Below are positions 5,222-10,452 of a stretch of DNA of 10,452 nt, piece by piece (position 1 is the stretch's first letter; every line of letters begins with the position of its first letter). The DNA is from Akkermansia muciniphila (lineage in GTDB: Bacteria; Verrucomicrobiota; Verrucomicrobiia; Verrucomicrobiales; Akkermansiaceae): positions 1 to 10,452 of the forward strand of contig SFDX01000047.1 of the NCBI GenBank assembly GCA_004557455.1, written 5' to 3'. A model generated the notes under the pieces. The model had not been told where the DNA came from, ran no database searches, and saw only the letters and a program-made list of their open reading frames with translations. The position numbers and the translations under genes are program-made.

Positions 5222-5541
5222 CAACATACCCCCACACTCCCTTCTTCATCATTAATGCCGCCGCTCTCCAAAAAAGCGTCGAAGGTTACCGCGTCAACCC
5301 GCATCACAGGCCGACGCCCCGAAATCTGAAACACCCGCACCTTCACTCCACCGCACCTGCGCCCGGCCTCCACCAGCCGCTCCGCAGACTCGCGGGAGAT
5401 TTTGTACGTGTTCATGATGTCGCTCGTGGTCACCCACTCGCACTCCTCCACCCGCTGCCCTCGAGCCAAGCGCAGGATTTCTCCCACCTGCTCAGCCGTC
5501 GCAGCAACGTTGGACTGCATCTTCTCAAGGTCGATAATCAT
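5221..5541 (-). CDS. Winged-helix DNA-binding protein, first gene of the early operon
   Basis: This 106-residue protein has an N-terminal helical region (residues 1-30, including AEQVGEILRLARGQ) that may dimerise. It is followed by a helix-turn-helix (EWVTTSDIMNTYKISRESAERLVEAG, about 35-60), a basic strand (GVKVRVFQI), a loop (SGRRP) and a final strand-helix (MRVDAVTFDAFLES). The layout resembles excisionase-type and MerR-type winged helices. It shares its pattern with the 121-residue protein at 6061-6426: E-aromatic-x-T, IS/VSES, KVRV and GRR fall in the same order. It stands alone opposite the repressor gene, the position of Cro in lambdoid phages, so it may be the antirepressor side of the switch. 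The ATG at 5541 lacks a Shine-Dalgarno. A later ATG at 5520 is possible. Fold is likely; role is by position. Confidence 0.8.
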   Translation of the reverse strand: MIIDLEKMQSNVAATAEQVGEILRLARGQRVEECEWVTTSDIMNTYKISRESAERLVEAGRRCGGVKVRVFQISGRRPVMRVDAVTFDAFLESGGINDEEGSVGVC

Positions 5542-5570
5542 TGCTTTGGCGTATTGCTGTTTGCACCGCC

Positions 5571-5599
5571 ATGTTACCCTGAAAAATGATGAAAAGCAA
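5571..5599 (-). promoter_or_regulatory. Candidate early (rightward-type) promoter
   Basis: On the minus strand TTGCTT (5594-5599) and TAACAT (5571-5576) are 17 bp apart, giving an expected start at about 5564 and a leader of about 22 nt before the winged-helix gene. Both boxes are imperfect. An 11-bp repeat arm (5576-5586) fills much of the spacer, which would suit repressor control. Confidence 0.4.
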
Positions 5600-5686
5600 G
5601 TCGAAAAATCAACATTTCCCTTATTTTAGTATCGGAACCGACATTTTTCTTGGCTCAAAAATTCAAATTTTCCCCTTTTTCAGGGT
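5576..5686. promoter_or_regulatory. Divergent operator region with inverted repeats
   Basis: The AT-rich gap between the divergent winged-helix and repressor genes holds three symmetric elements. ACCCTGAAAAA at 5576-5586 is repeated as its exact complement at 5676-5686, one copy inside the early promoter and one just before the repressor -35. TCGGAACCGA (5632-5641) is an interrupted palindrome midway between them. AAAATT-CA-AATTTT (5658-5671) is a 14-bp palindrome. These are candidate binding sites for the repressor or the winged-helix protein. Which protein binds which is not visible. Confidence 0.45.
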
Positions 5687-5691
5687 TTTTC

Positions 5692-5719
5692 TTGACTTTA
5701 CGCCATTTATTATCATAAT
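5692..5719 (+). promoter_or_regulatory. Repressor promoter, possibly leaderless
   Basis: TTGACT (5692-5697) and CATAAT (5714-5719) are separated by 16 bp, each matching consensus at five of six bases. The expected start is at 5725-5727 and the repressor ATG begins at 5726, so the transcript would start at the start codon, as with lambda cI from PRM. No Shine-Dalgarno is present before the ATG. Confidence 0.65.
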
Positions 5720-5725
5720 TCCCTC

Positions 5726-6115
5726 ATGAACGACCCACAAGCAACACTTACGGAAATCAACACACGCATTAAACAGCTCGGCATCTCCCAGCTTGAGCTG
5801 TCGCGCATCGTCGGCGCCGGCCCATCCAACATATCCCGCATCCTCCACGGCAAGGAAAAACTAACGGAAAAAATGGCAAACCGCCTCCGCGACGCCCTGG
5901 GCATCAGCAGCAACTCGGACGTGGCCATCAAATCCATCCTCTCCGGCAAATCCACGCAATACATCCTCAGCCGCTGGGCAGCAGAACGCGGCTGCTCCGT
6001 CAACGAACTCATCACAGACTGCATCAAAACAGCTCTGGAAATGGCAGCCCTCTCCTCACCTCAAACATCACCGCCATCCACGGACCAAGCAGCCAAACAA
6101 TCCTCCACGCAATAA
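5726..6115 (+). CDS. Phage repressor: XRE helix-turn-helix with ribbon-helix-helix-like tail
   Basis: This 129-residue transcription regulator is the only plus-strand gene of the element and sits where a CI-type lysogeny repressor is expected. Residues 8-60 form an XRE/HTH_3 domain (recognition helices SQLELSRIVG and GPSNISRILHG, then LTEKMANRLRDALGI). Residues 65-106 (DVAIKSILS, then TQYILSRWAAERG, then SVNELITDCIKTALEMA) have the strand-helix-helix layout of ribbon-helix-helix proteins (compare the common LAERRGxSVNELI pattern) and may serve for dimerisation or a second DNA contact. The tail is Ser/Pro/Gln-rich. There is no S24/LexA-like peptidase domain, so induction by RecA-triggered self-cleavage is unlikely. 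The 3' end overlaps the convergent winged-helix gene by 55 bp. XRE is certain, the second domain is probable, and the repressor role is by position. Confidence 0.88.
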   Translation: MNDPQATLTEINTRIKQLGISQLELSRIVGAGPSNISRILHGKEKLTEKMANRLRDALGISSNSDVAIKSILSGKSTQYILSRWAAERGCSVNELITDCIKTALEMAALSSPQTSPPSTDQAAKQSSTQ

Positions 6116-6426
6116 CGCGGGTGCGACCTCCGGCCCAGATAATCCGCCGGCTGAATCACCCGCACCTTCCCCTCAACCACCAGCGCCCGCAGATACTCCT
6201 TCGCCCGCGACTCGCTCACGCCGATGATGGCACCAATCTGCTTGCTGGTGGCATACTCCCGCCCGCGCCCGCCCTCATCCACCGCCCCGCGCAGCTCCTC
6301 CCTCACCACCTCACGCAACCGGCGGTGAAGCAAATCCAGCATCACAGCCAGCTGCGCCGAGTCCGCTACACTCGACCCACTGACCCGATGGGCCGCATCC
6401 AACAACGACTCAGAAAATCTCTGCAT
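6061..6426 (-). CDS. Winged-helix protein, candidate excisionase
   Basis: This 121-residue DNA-binding protein has an N-terminal helix (QLAVMLDLLHRRLREVVREEL, about residues 25-45 and probably coiled), a Gly/Arg linker, a helix-turn-helix (EYATSKQIGAIIGVSESRAKEYLRALVVEG), a basic strand (KVRVIQ), a loop (GRRSHP) and a final segment (RYCVEDCLAAW). This is the form of small excisionase and MerR-like proteins. It lies 71 bp downstream of the integrase on the same strand and points into the repressor gene. Its location suggests a recombination directionality factor or a regulator of the switch. The ATG has TAAAAT six bases upstream (6433-6438) with a poor -35, and GGGGA only two bases away, so the start of transcription is unclear. 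It resembles the protein at 5221-5541 in layout. Fold is likely; excisionase role is inference. Confidence 0.8.
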   Translation of the reverse strand: MQRFSESLLDAAHRVSGSSVADSAQLAVMLDLLHRRLREVVREELRGAVDEGGRGREYATSKQIGAIIGVSESRAKEYLRALVVEGKVRVIQPADYLGRRSHPRYCVEDCLAAWSVDGGDV

Positions 6427-6497
6427 GTCCCCATTTTACAGCAACCTCGGCCCGCCATCCACCCCCGTTCCGGGGGCTAGACCACTTCGTCGGGGGG

Positions 6498-7709
6498 CTA
6501 GCCCTCCCCACCGTCGGGCCGGGAACCGCCACCCCCCAGAGAATCACCCAACCGCCGCATCGCCTCCTCCTTCCTCGCCCGAGTCGCCCGGTAATACATA
6601 CGCTCCACCTCCTCAGAACGGTGCCCCACCAACGCACGGCACAAATCCGCACTCACCCCACTGTCCCGCAACTCCGTCACCACAAAACGCCGCAGAGAAT
6701 GGAAGCTCTTAGAAGAATACCTCCTCCGCCCATCCACCGCACCACCACTCGACTCAATCAACTCCGCCACTCCTAGACCACGCAACAACGCCGTAAAATC
6801 CGTCGACAACGACCCATTGCAACGCATGTAAGCATGCGCCATCGACGGCAACACATAAGGCTCCCCCCGCCGCCTCACCCCCCGCAACTCCAGCAAGCGC
6901 CCCCGCAACGGCTCCACCAACGGAATTTCCAGCTCCTCCCCCGTCTTCCTCGTAGCCAACCGCACAAACCCCGCCTCAAAATCCACAGAATCCCACCGCA
7001 AACACGCGCAATCACCCAACCGCTGCCCCGCCAGGCAAACACTGATGGTCACCATATCCCGCCACACCTCCGGCAGCACATCCAGCAACCGCATCACCTC
7101 CTCATGCGTAAACGCATCCAGCTTCAGAGTATCCGACCCACGCTCAGGAATCACCGCCCGAGCCTCCGCCCCCATATTCACAAACGCAAACGGATTCTTC
7201 GGAATGATGTCATCCCGGTACGCCAAATTAAACGCACAACTCAACGCCTGCTTATAATTCGTCACCGTCCCACGCCTCACACGCCTCAACTCCGCCCGCA
7301 CAAAATCCCTGCACATCGGGTACGTCACCAAATCCAACCTCATATCCGCCCCGGCACCCAAGAACGACAAAAACCGCTCAAACGCCCGCTGCTGATTCTT
7401 CCTGTGCTGAATCAACCCCGTCAACTCATACTTGCTCAAATACTCCCGAACAGACGGAATCTTCGCCGCCTCCACTCCCACCGTCGAAGCCGCAGACCTC
7501 ACCGCATCCACCGCCTTCGACACCGAAATCACACCGCGAGACGCCGCCTCCATCGACTGCGCCGTCTGCATCGCCAGCCTCTTCGTCTGCGCCTCCGTCA
7601 ACCCACGCTGCTTAATCTTCACCCCTGTACTCCTGCGGCAAATCGTCCCCCCGACGTAGAACGTTGCGTACCACGTCGGCCTTCCATTCAGCTTATAAAC
7701 CCCGGCCAT
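6498..7709 (-). CDS. int: Tyrosine-type phage integrase
   Basis: This 403-residue site-specific recombinase integrates and excises the element at the tRNA gene. Residues 1-55 are a small arm-binding-type N-terminal domain (VYKLNGRPTWYATFYV). Residues about 84-180 are the helical core-binding domain. Residues about 195-390 are the catalytic domain. The catalytic set is complete: R230 (AGQRLGD), K255 (ATRKTGE), H337 and R340 (SFHSLRR), H363 (LVGHRS) and nucleophile Y372 (ERMYYRA; Y373 is the alternative). The C-terminal tail is Gly-rich. The gene is the last phage gene before the tRNA, transcribed away from it. The ATG lacks a close Shine-Dalgarno; GAGGGTGAG lies about 14 bases upstream. A candidate promoter (7795-7823) would place the GTGCAC array in its leader, so integrase or a partner could control it. 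Confidence 0.95.
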   Translation of the reverse strand: MAGVYKLNGRPTWYATFYVGGTICRRSTGVKIKQRGLTEAQTKRLAMQTAQSMEAASRGVISVSKAVDAVRSAASTVGVEAAKIPSVREYLSKYELTGLIQHRKNQQRAFERFLSFLGAGADMRLDLVTYPMCRDFVRAELRRVRRGTVTNYKQALSCAFNLAYRDDIIPKNPFAFVNMGAEARAVIPERGSDTLKLDAFTHEEVMRLLDVLPEVWRDMVTISVCLAGQRLGDCACLRWDSVDFEAGFVRLATRKTGEELEIPLVEPLRGRLLELRGVRRRGEPYVLPSMAHAYMRCNGSLSTDFTALLRGLGVAELIESSGGAVDGRRRYSSKSFHSLRRFVVTELRDSGVSADLCRALVGHRSEEVERMYYRATRARKEEAMRRLGDSLGGGGSRPDGGEG

Positions 7710-7735
7710 CTTTTGTATCGGTTCTCACCCTCTGT

Positions 7736-7790
7736 GTGCACAAACCTTGTGCACATGTTTGTGCACATGTTTGTGCACACATTTGTGCAC
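7736..7790. repeat. Five GTGCAC palindromes at 12-13 bp spacing (candidate integrase arm or excisionase sites)
   Basis: GTGCAC occurs at 7736-7741, 7749-7754, 7761-7766, 7773-7778 and 7785-7790, each inside TGTGCACA or a near copy, with start-to-start spacing of 13, 12, 12 and 12 bp. The common unit is close to TTTGTGCACATG. The array lies between the integrase start and the tRNA, where phage arm-type sites are found. Because each site is palindromic, the binder is probably a dimer, which would suit an excisionase or regulator at least as well as integrase. Confidence 0.75.
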
Positions 7791-7794
7791 ATCC

Positions 7795-7823
7795 CTTATA
7801 CTCGCCTTTCGTACGCTCTACAA
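7795..7823 (-). promoter_or_regulatory. Weak candidate promoter for the integrase
   Basis: On the minus strand TTGTAG (7818-7823) and TATAAG (7795-7800) are 17 bp apart. Transcription would start at about 7788, inside the first GTGCAC site, and run through the whole array to the integrase. The -35 matches consensus at only three bases. Confidence 0.35.
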
Positions 7824-7833
7824 GCCAAAATTC

Positions 7834-7861
7834 AAAAAGCCCCCGGAATTGGGGGCTTTTT
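7834..7861. terminator. Bidirectional intrinsic terminator after the tRNA
   Basis: An 11-bp stem, AAAAAGCCCCC (7834-7844) with GGGGGCTTTTT (7851-7861), closes a six-base loop. The T run continues on the plus strand and the flanking A run gives T residues on the minus strand, so it can act both ways. It lies 38 bp beyond the 3' end of the tRNA and would end its transcript. It also screens the element from host transcription. Confidence 0.9.
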
Positions 7862-7898
7862 TGCGTCGTTTCGTACGACTTCGTTTGCTAATCTTCGA

Positions 7899-7972
<74 letters not shown>

Positions 7973-8005
7973 ATTGTGTAAGGGAACCCGATTGGGTGCG
8001 GGGGC

Positions 8006-8034
8006 AGTATAGCGCGTTTGGAGGACGGTGTCAA
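8006..8034 (-). promoter_or_regulatory. tRNA-fMet promoter
   Basis: On the minus strand a perfect TTGACA (8029-8034) and TATACT (8006-8011) are exactly 17 bp apart. The expected start at about 7999 leaves a leader of about 27 nt for RNase P to remove. A short ACCC/GGGT hairpin (7986-7997) lies just after the start. Confidence 0.92.
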
Positions 8035-8119
8035 GCTTTTTTCGTAGGAAAAGGGGATTTTTTTGCAAAAAAGGGGCAAAAAAGGGCGGGGTAGGGGGTG
8101 GAGAGGGACGGAAAAAGGC

Positions 8120-8148
8120 TTGCATGGGGGGGCGGTGGAGGGTATAAT
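8120..8148 (+). promoter_or_regulatory. pgi promoter, possibly leaderless
   Basis: TTGCAT (8120-8125) and a perfect TATAAT (8143-8148) are 17 bp apart, with a G-rich spacer. The expected start (about 8155) is one or two bases before the pgi ATG at 8157, and no Shine-Dalgarno lies between. A purine-rich stretch with A-runs at 11-bp spacing lies just upstream (8051-8110). Confidence 0.85.
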
Positions 8149-8156
8149 GGCGGCGT

Positions 8157-9689
8157 ATGAAAGAGTATGCAGACCGGTTGTTGAGATACCCCGAAGCGGG
8201 ATTTTCGATTGATTTCTCAAAACTGCCGCTGACAGCGGAGGAAGAGGCGCTGCTGCAGCCGCTGGCAGAGCGAGCTTACAAAGAGGTGGCCGAGCTGGAG
8301 GGCGGGGCGATCGCCAACCCGGATGAGGGCCGCATGGTGGGGCATTACTGGCTGCGCAACAGCGCGCTGGCCCCGACGCCGGAGCTGAAGGCTAAGATTG
8401 ATGAGCCGCTTGCGGCATTGAAGGCTTTTGCGGCGGATGTCCTGGGCGGGCGCATCGTGTCCCCCGCCGGGCGTCCCTACAGCACCTGCCTGGTCATCGG
8501 CATCGGCGGTTCCGCCTTGGGTCCGGAGCTGGTGGCGGATGCGCTGCCCGGAAAAGGCCTGACCATGCGCTTTTTGGACAACACGGACCCGGACGGCATG
8601 CTGCGTGTGCTTGAGCAGCTCCCCCTGGCCGATACCCTCGCCGTCGTCATCTCCAAGTCCGGCGGCACGCCGGAGACCCGCAACGGCATGGTCTGTGCGC
8701 AGGCGTATTTTGCGCAGCATGGGTATTCCTTTGCCAAGCAGGCGGTAGCCGTCACGGGCGTGGGCTCCAAGCTGGACGGCGTGGCTGCGTCGGAGGGCTG
8801 GGTGGCCCGCTTCCCCATGGAGGATTGGGTGGGCGGCCGCACGTCCGAGACCTCGGTGGTGGGCCTGCTGCCGGCGGCCCTGCAGGGGGTGGACATCGAC
8901 AGCCTGTTGCGCGGCGCTGCCGATATGGATGCACATACCCGGGTGGCGGACACCGCCCGCAACGCCTCCATGCGTTTGGCCTTGGCTTGGTACAAAGCCG
9001 GTGAGGGCCACGGCAAGAAGGACATGGTCGTGCTTCCCTACAAGGATAGCTTGGTGCTCTTCTCCAAATACCTGCAGCAGCTCATCATGGAGTCCCTAGG
9101 CAAGGAGCTGGACCTGGACGGTAAGCCGGTGCACCAGGGTATCTCCGTGTACGGTAACAAGGGGTCTACGGACCAGCACGCCTATGTGCAGCAGCTGCGC
9201 GACGGCCTTAACAACTTCTTCGTCACCTTCATCGAGGTGCGCCGCTGCGCTGCGGACACGGTGGAGGTGGAGCCCGGCTTTACCGCCGGCGACTACCTGC
9301 AGGGCTTCCTGCGCGGCACCCGCAAGGCCTTGGCCGAGAGTGGCCGGCAGAGCATCACCATCTCCATCCCGGAGGTGAACGCCTACACGCTCGGCATGCT
9401 GATTGCCCTGTTCGAGCGCGCCGTGAGCTTCTACGCCAGCCTCATTCACATCAACGCCTACCACCAGCCCGGTGTGCAGGCCGGCAAGCTGGCCGCCAAC
9501 GCCTTCCTGAAGCTGCTGAGCGCCGCCGCTGCCGCCCTGACGGACACCCCCGCCACGGCCACCGAGATCGCCGCCAAGGTGGGTGCCGATGCGGAGGACA
9601 CCTACCACGCCCTCGTGCACATCGCGGAGTCCGGCAAGGCCTGCTGGCAGATGGGTGAGTGTGCCTGCTGCGATACATTCAGCAAATAA
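8157..9689 (+). CDS. pgi: Glucose-6-phosphate isomerase
   Basis: This 510-residue cytoplasmic enzyme interconverts glucose 6-phosphate and fructose 6-phosphate in glycolysis and gluconeogenesis. Sugar-phosphate-isomerase (SIS) motifs are clear: GIGGSALGPE (115-124), SKSGGTPETRNG (166-177, phosphate binding), WVGGRTSETS (224-233), the catalytic glutamate E312 in MESLGKE, H341 in TDQHAYVQQ, and K444 in HQPGVQAGK. The last 60 or so residues extend beyond the usual bacterial core end and include TATEIAAKVGADAEDTYHAL, which reads as a small winged-helix-like segment, then a cysteine-rich tail with C496, C502, C504 and C505. The start is supported by the promoter at 8120-8148. The gene is followed after 14 bp by the thioredoxin-like gene. 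The enzyme is certain; the tail's role is unknown. Confidence 0.97.
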   Translation: MKEYADRLLRYPEAGFSIDFSKLPLTAEEEALLQPLAERAYKEVAELEGGAIANPDEGRMVGHYWLRNSALAPTPELKAKIDEPLAALKAFAADVLGGRIVSPAGRPYSTCLVIGIGGSALGPELVADALPGKGLTMRFLDNTDPDGMLRVLEQLPLADTLAVVISKSGGTPETRNGMVCAQAYFAQHGYSFAKQAVAVTGVGSKLDGVAASEGWVARFPMEDWVGGRTSETSVVGLLPAALQGVDIDSLLRGAADMDAHTRVADTARNASMRLALAWYKAGEGHGKKDMVVLPYKDSLVLFSKYLQQLIMESLGKELDLDGKPVHQGISVYGNKGSTDQHAYVQQLRDGLNNFFVTFIEVRRCAADTVEVEPGFTAGDYLQGFLRGTRKALAESGRQSITISIPEVNAYTLGMLIALFERAVSFYASLIHINAYHQPGVQAGKLAANAFLKLLSAAAAALTDTPATATEIAAKVGADAEDTYHALVHIAESGKACWQMGECACCDTFSK

Positions 9690-9703
9690 CCCCCTGAGAT
9701 GCC

Positions 9704-10252
9704 ATGAAGAACATCATCTACAGCATGTTTGCAGCCTTGGCATTCTGTGCCGTGACGGCCCTTCCCGCCGCGGCGCAGGAAGGTTCCGCCGCCGAGGAGA
9801 AACCCGCCCTCCCCGCGCTCACGCTGGCCCTGTCGGAGAAGACCCCCGTCAACAGCGCCAAGCTGAACAAGAAGGCCTCCGTCTTCTTTGTGTACAAATC
9901 CCGCAGCACCTGCGGTATCTGTGTGGCCGAACTGCCCATGATCAACAAGGCCTACAAAGAGATGAAGGGGAAGGGCGCAGAAATCGTGATGTACAACATC
10001 GACGCCGATGACGCCACCGCCAAATCCTGGGCCACGAAGGGGAAGATCAAGTTCCCCATGATCGGCCCGAAGGATCATCGCGGCCTTCCGTTCCCCTACA
10101 CCCAAGGCGGCCTGCTGCCCTACCTGGTCGTGCTCGATGCCGAGGGTAACAAGCTGGACGAAGCCGGCGGCAACAAGGTGGCGGCCATGATGGCCAACTG
10201 GAAGACCTACGTCACCAAGATGAAGAAGCAGAAGAAGAGCAAGAAGTCCTGA
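9704..10252 (+). CDS. Exported thioredoxin-fold (TlpA/redoxin-like) protein
   Basis: This 182-residue protein starts with a signal peptide (MKNIIYSMFAALAFCAVTAL, cleavage likely after PAAA near residue 24), so it is exported to the periplasm. The rest is a thioredoxin fold: strand ASVFFVYKS, the active-site TCGIC (C70, C73) at the head of a helix, strand EIVMYNID, and a likely cis-proline in GGLLPYLVVLD (P139). It should carry out thiol-disulphide exchange; CGIC differs from the CGPC of thioredoxin. The tail (KMKKQKKSKKS) is strongly basic and could bind the envelope or nucleic acid. It is 14 bp after pgi and may be cotranscribed, although no functional link is evident. A weak GAGA lies before the ATG. 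The fold is well supported; its partner is unknown. Confidence 0.88.
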   Translation: MKNIIYSMFAALAFCAVTALPAAAQEGSAAEEKPALPALTLALSEKTPVNSAKLNKKASVFFVYKSRSTCGICVAELPMINKAYKEMKGKGAEIVMYNIDADDATAKSWATKGKIKFPMIGPKDHRGLPFPYTQGGLLPYLVVLDAEGNKLDEAGGNKVAAMMANWKTYVTKMKKQKKSKKS

Positions 10253-10452
10253 CCCGCTTTTCCTCCCGTTTTGCACCCCGAGTTCGCTCCCCGATGCGGC
10301 CTCGGGGTGAATTGTCGGCACGCAGTCAAATTCGGCGCGATAAATCGTGTTCTTATGGGGACTTCCAATAAGTCTCCGAAAAACAACCTGATCCCACGAA
10401 AGGGCCTAATTTTATCAACGAAGTGAACGAATATACACAAAGGTTGCTATTC
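10253..10452 (+). other. Intergenic end of window with a candidate terminator hairpin
   Basis: No gene is supported here. A 9-bp stem, CACCCCGAG (10274-10282) with CTCGGGGTG (10301-10309), closes an 18-base loop just after the thioredoxin-like gene. It is followed by AATTGT rather than a T run, so it is only a weak intrinsic terminator. From about 10335 the sequence becomes AT-rich and may be the upstream region of a gene beyond the window, but I see no promoter with good spacing. Confidence 0.4.

Noticed and set aside
6462..6476. GC hairpin (CCCCCG-TTC-CGGGGG) after the integrase as an intrinsic terminator
   Set aside because: No T run follows on either strand; it is flanked by a GGGGGCTAG repeat and may be composition alone.
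7736..7790. Short CRISPR or coding repeat (MFVHMFVH on the plus strand)
   Set aside because: Units are 12 bp without spacers, and the plus-strand frame has no gene support; protein-binding sites fit better.
8217..9620. Minus-strand frames inside pgi
   Set aside because: They lie opposite an unmistakable pgi gene whose catalytic motifs are all in place on the plus strand.

Overview
The window joins the early, lysogeny and integration regions of a temperate phage or prophage-like element (about 1-7898) to a stretch of bacterial chromosome (about 7899-10452). The element sits against the 3' end of an initiator tRNA-Met gene. The host is a GC-rich bacterium with ordinary sigma70-type promoters (TTGACA/TATAAT) and Shine-Dalgarno sites at some genes. 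The pgi and exported thioredoxin-like genes and the style of the phage proteins suggest a gut Verrucomicrobiota of the Akkermansia type. That is a weak inference; no single sequence settles the taxon.

Integration and lysogeny, 5542-7898. A tyrosine integrase (minus) lies next to the tRNA. Between them are five GTGCAC palindromes at 12-13 bp spacing and a bidirectional terminator. A winged-helix protein (minus, excisionase candidate) runs convergently into a plus-strand repressor that has an XRE helix-turn-helix and a ribbon-helix-helix-like tail but no S24 peptidase. The AT-rich gap upstream of the repressor holds divergent promoters and inverted repeats that look like operators.

Early operon, 5541 down to 6 (minus). 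The order is: a second winged-helix protein, a 40-42 residue single-helix membrane protein, a Bet/RecT annealing protein, a RecE-like PD-(D/E)XK exonuclease, a DUF1064 nuclease, a lambda O-like initiator split into two overlapping genes, a DnaC-like helicase loader, a Lar-like zinc protein, a HAD-fold protein with all catalytic motifs lost, and an orphan integrase arm-domain-like protein. Genes overlap or nearly abut. Together they form a recombination and replication module like lambda red + O + P.

The strongest unusual point is at 2190-2443. A GC-rich array of palindromic half-sites is followed by an AT-rich tract with a 15-bp-period repeat. Both lie inside the coding sequence of the split initiator, as ori-lambda lies inside gene O. 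Three copies are exact 23-bp tandem repeats. Because 23 is not a multiple of 3, copy number decides whether the DNA-binding half and the C-terminal half are made as two proteins (three copies, as here) or as one 301-residue fusion (two copies).

Host side, 7899-10452. The tRNA-fMet gene with a near-consensus promoter is divergent from pgi (glucose-6-phosphate isomerase), which is followed by a signal-peptide-bearing thioredoxin-fold protein. The pgi promoter, the repressor promoter and the promoter of the HAD-like gene all place the -10 box only 6-8 nt before the start codon, so these mRNAs may be leaderless.
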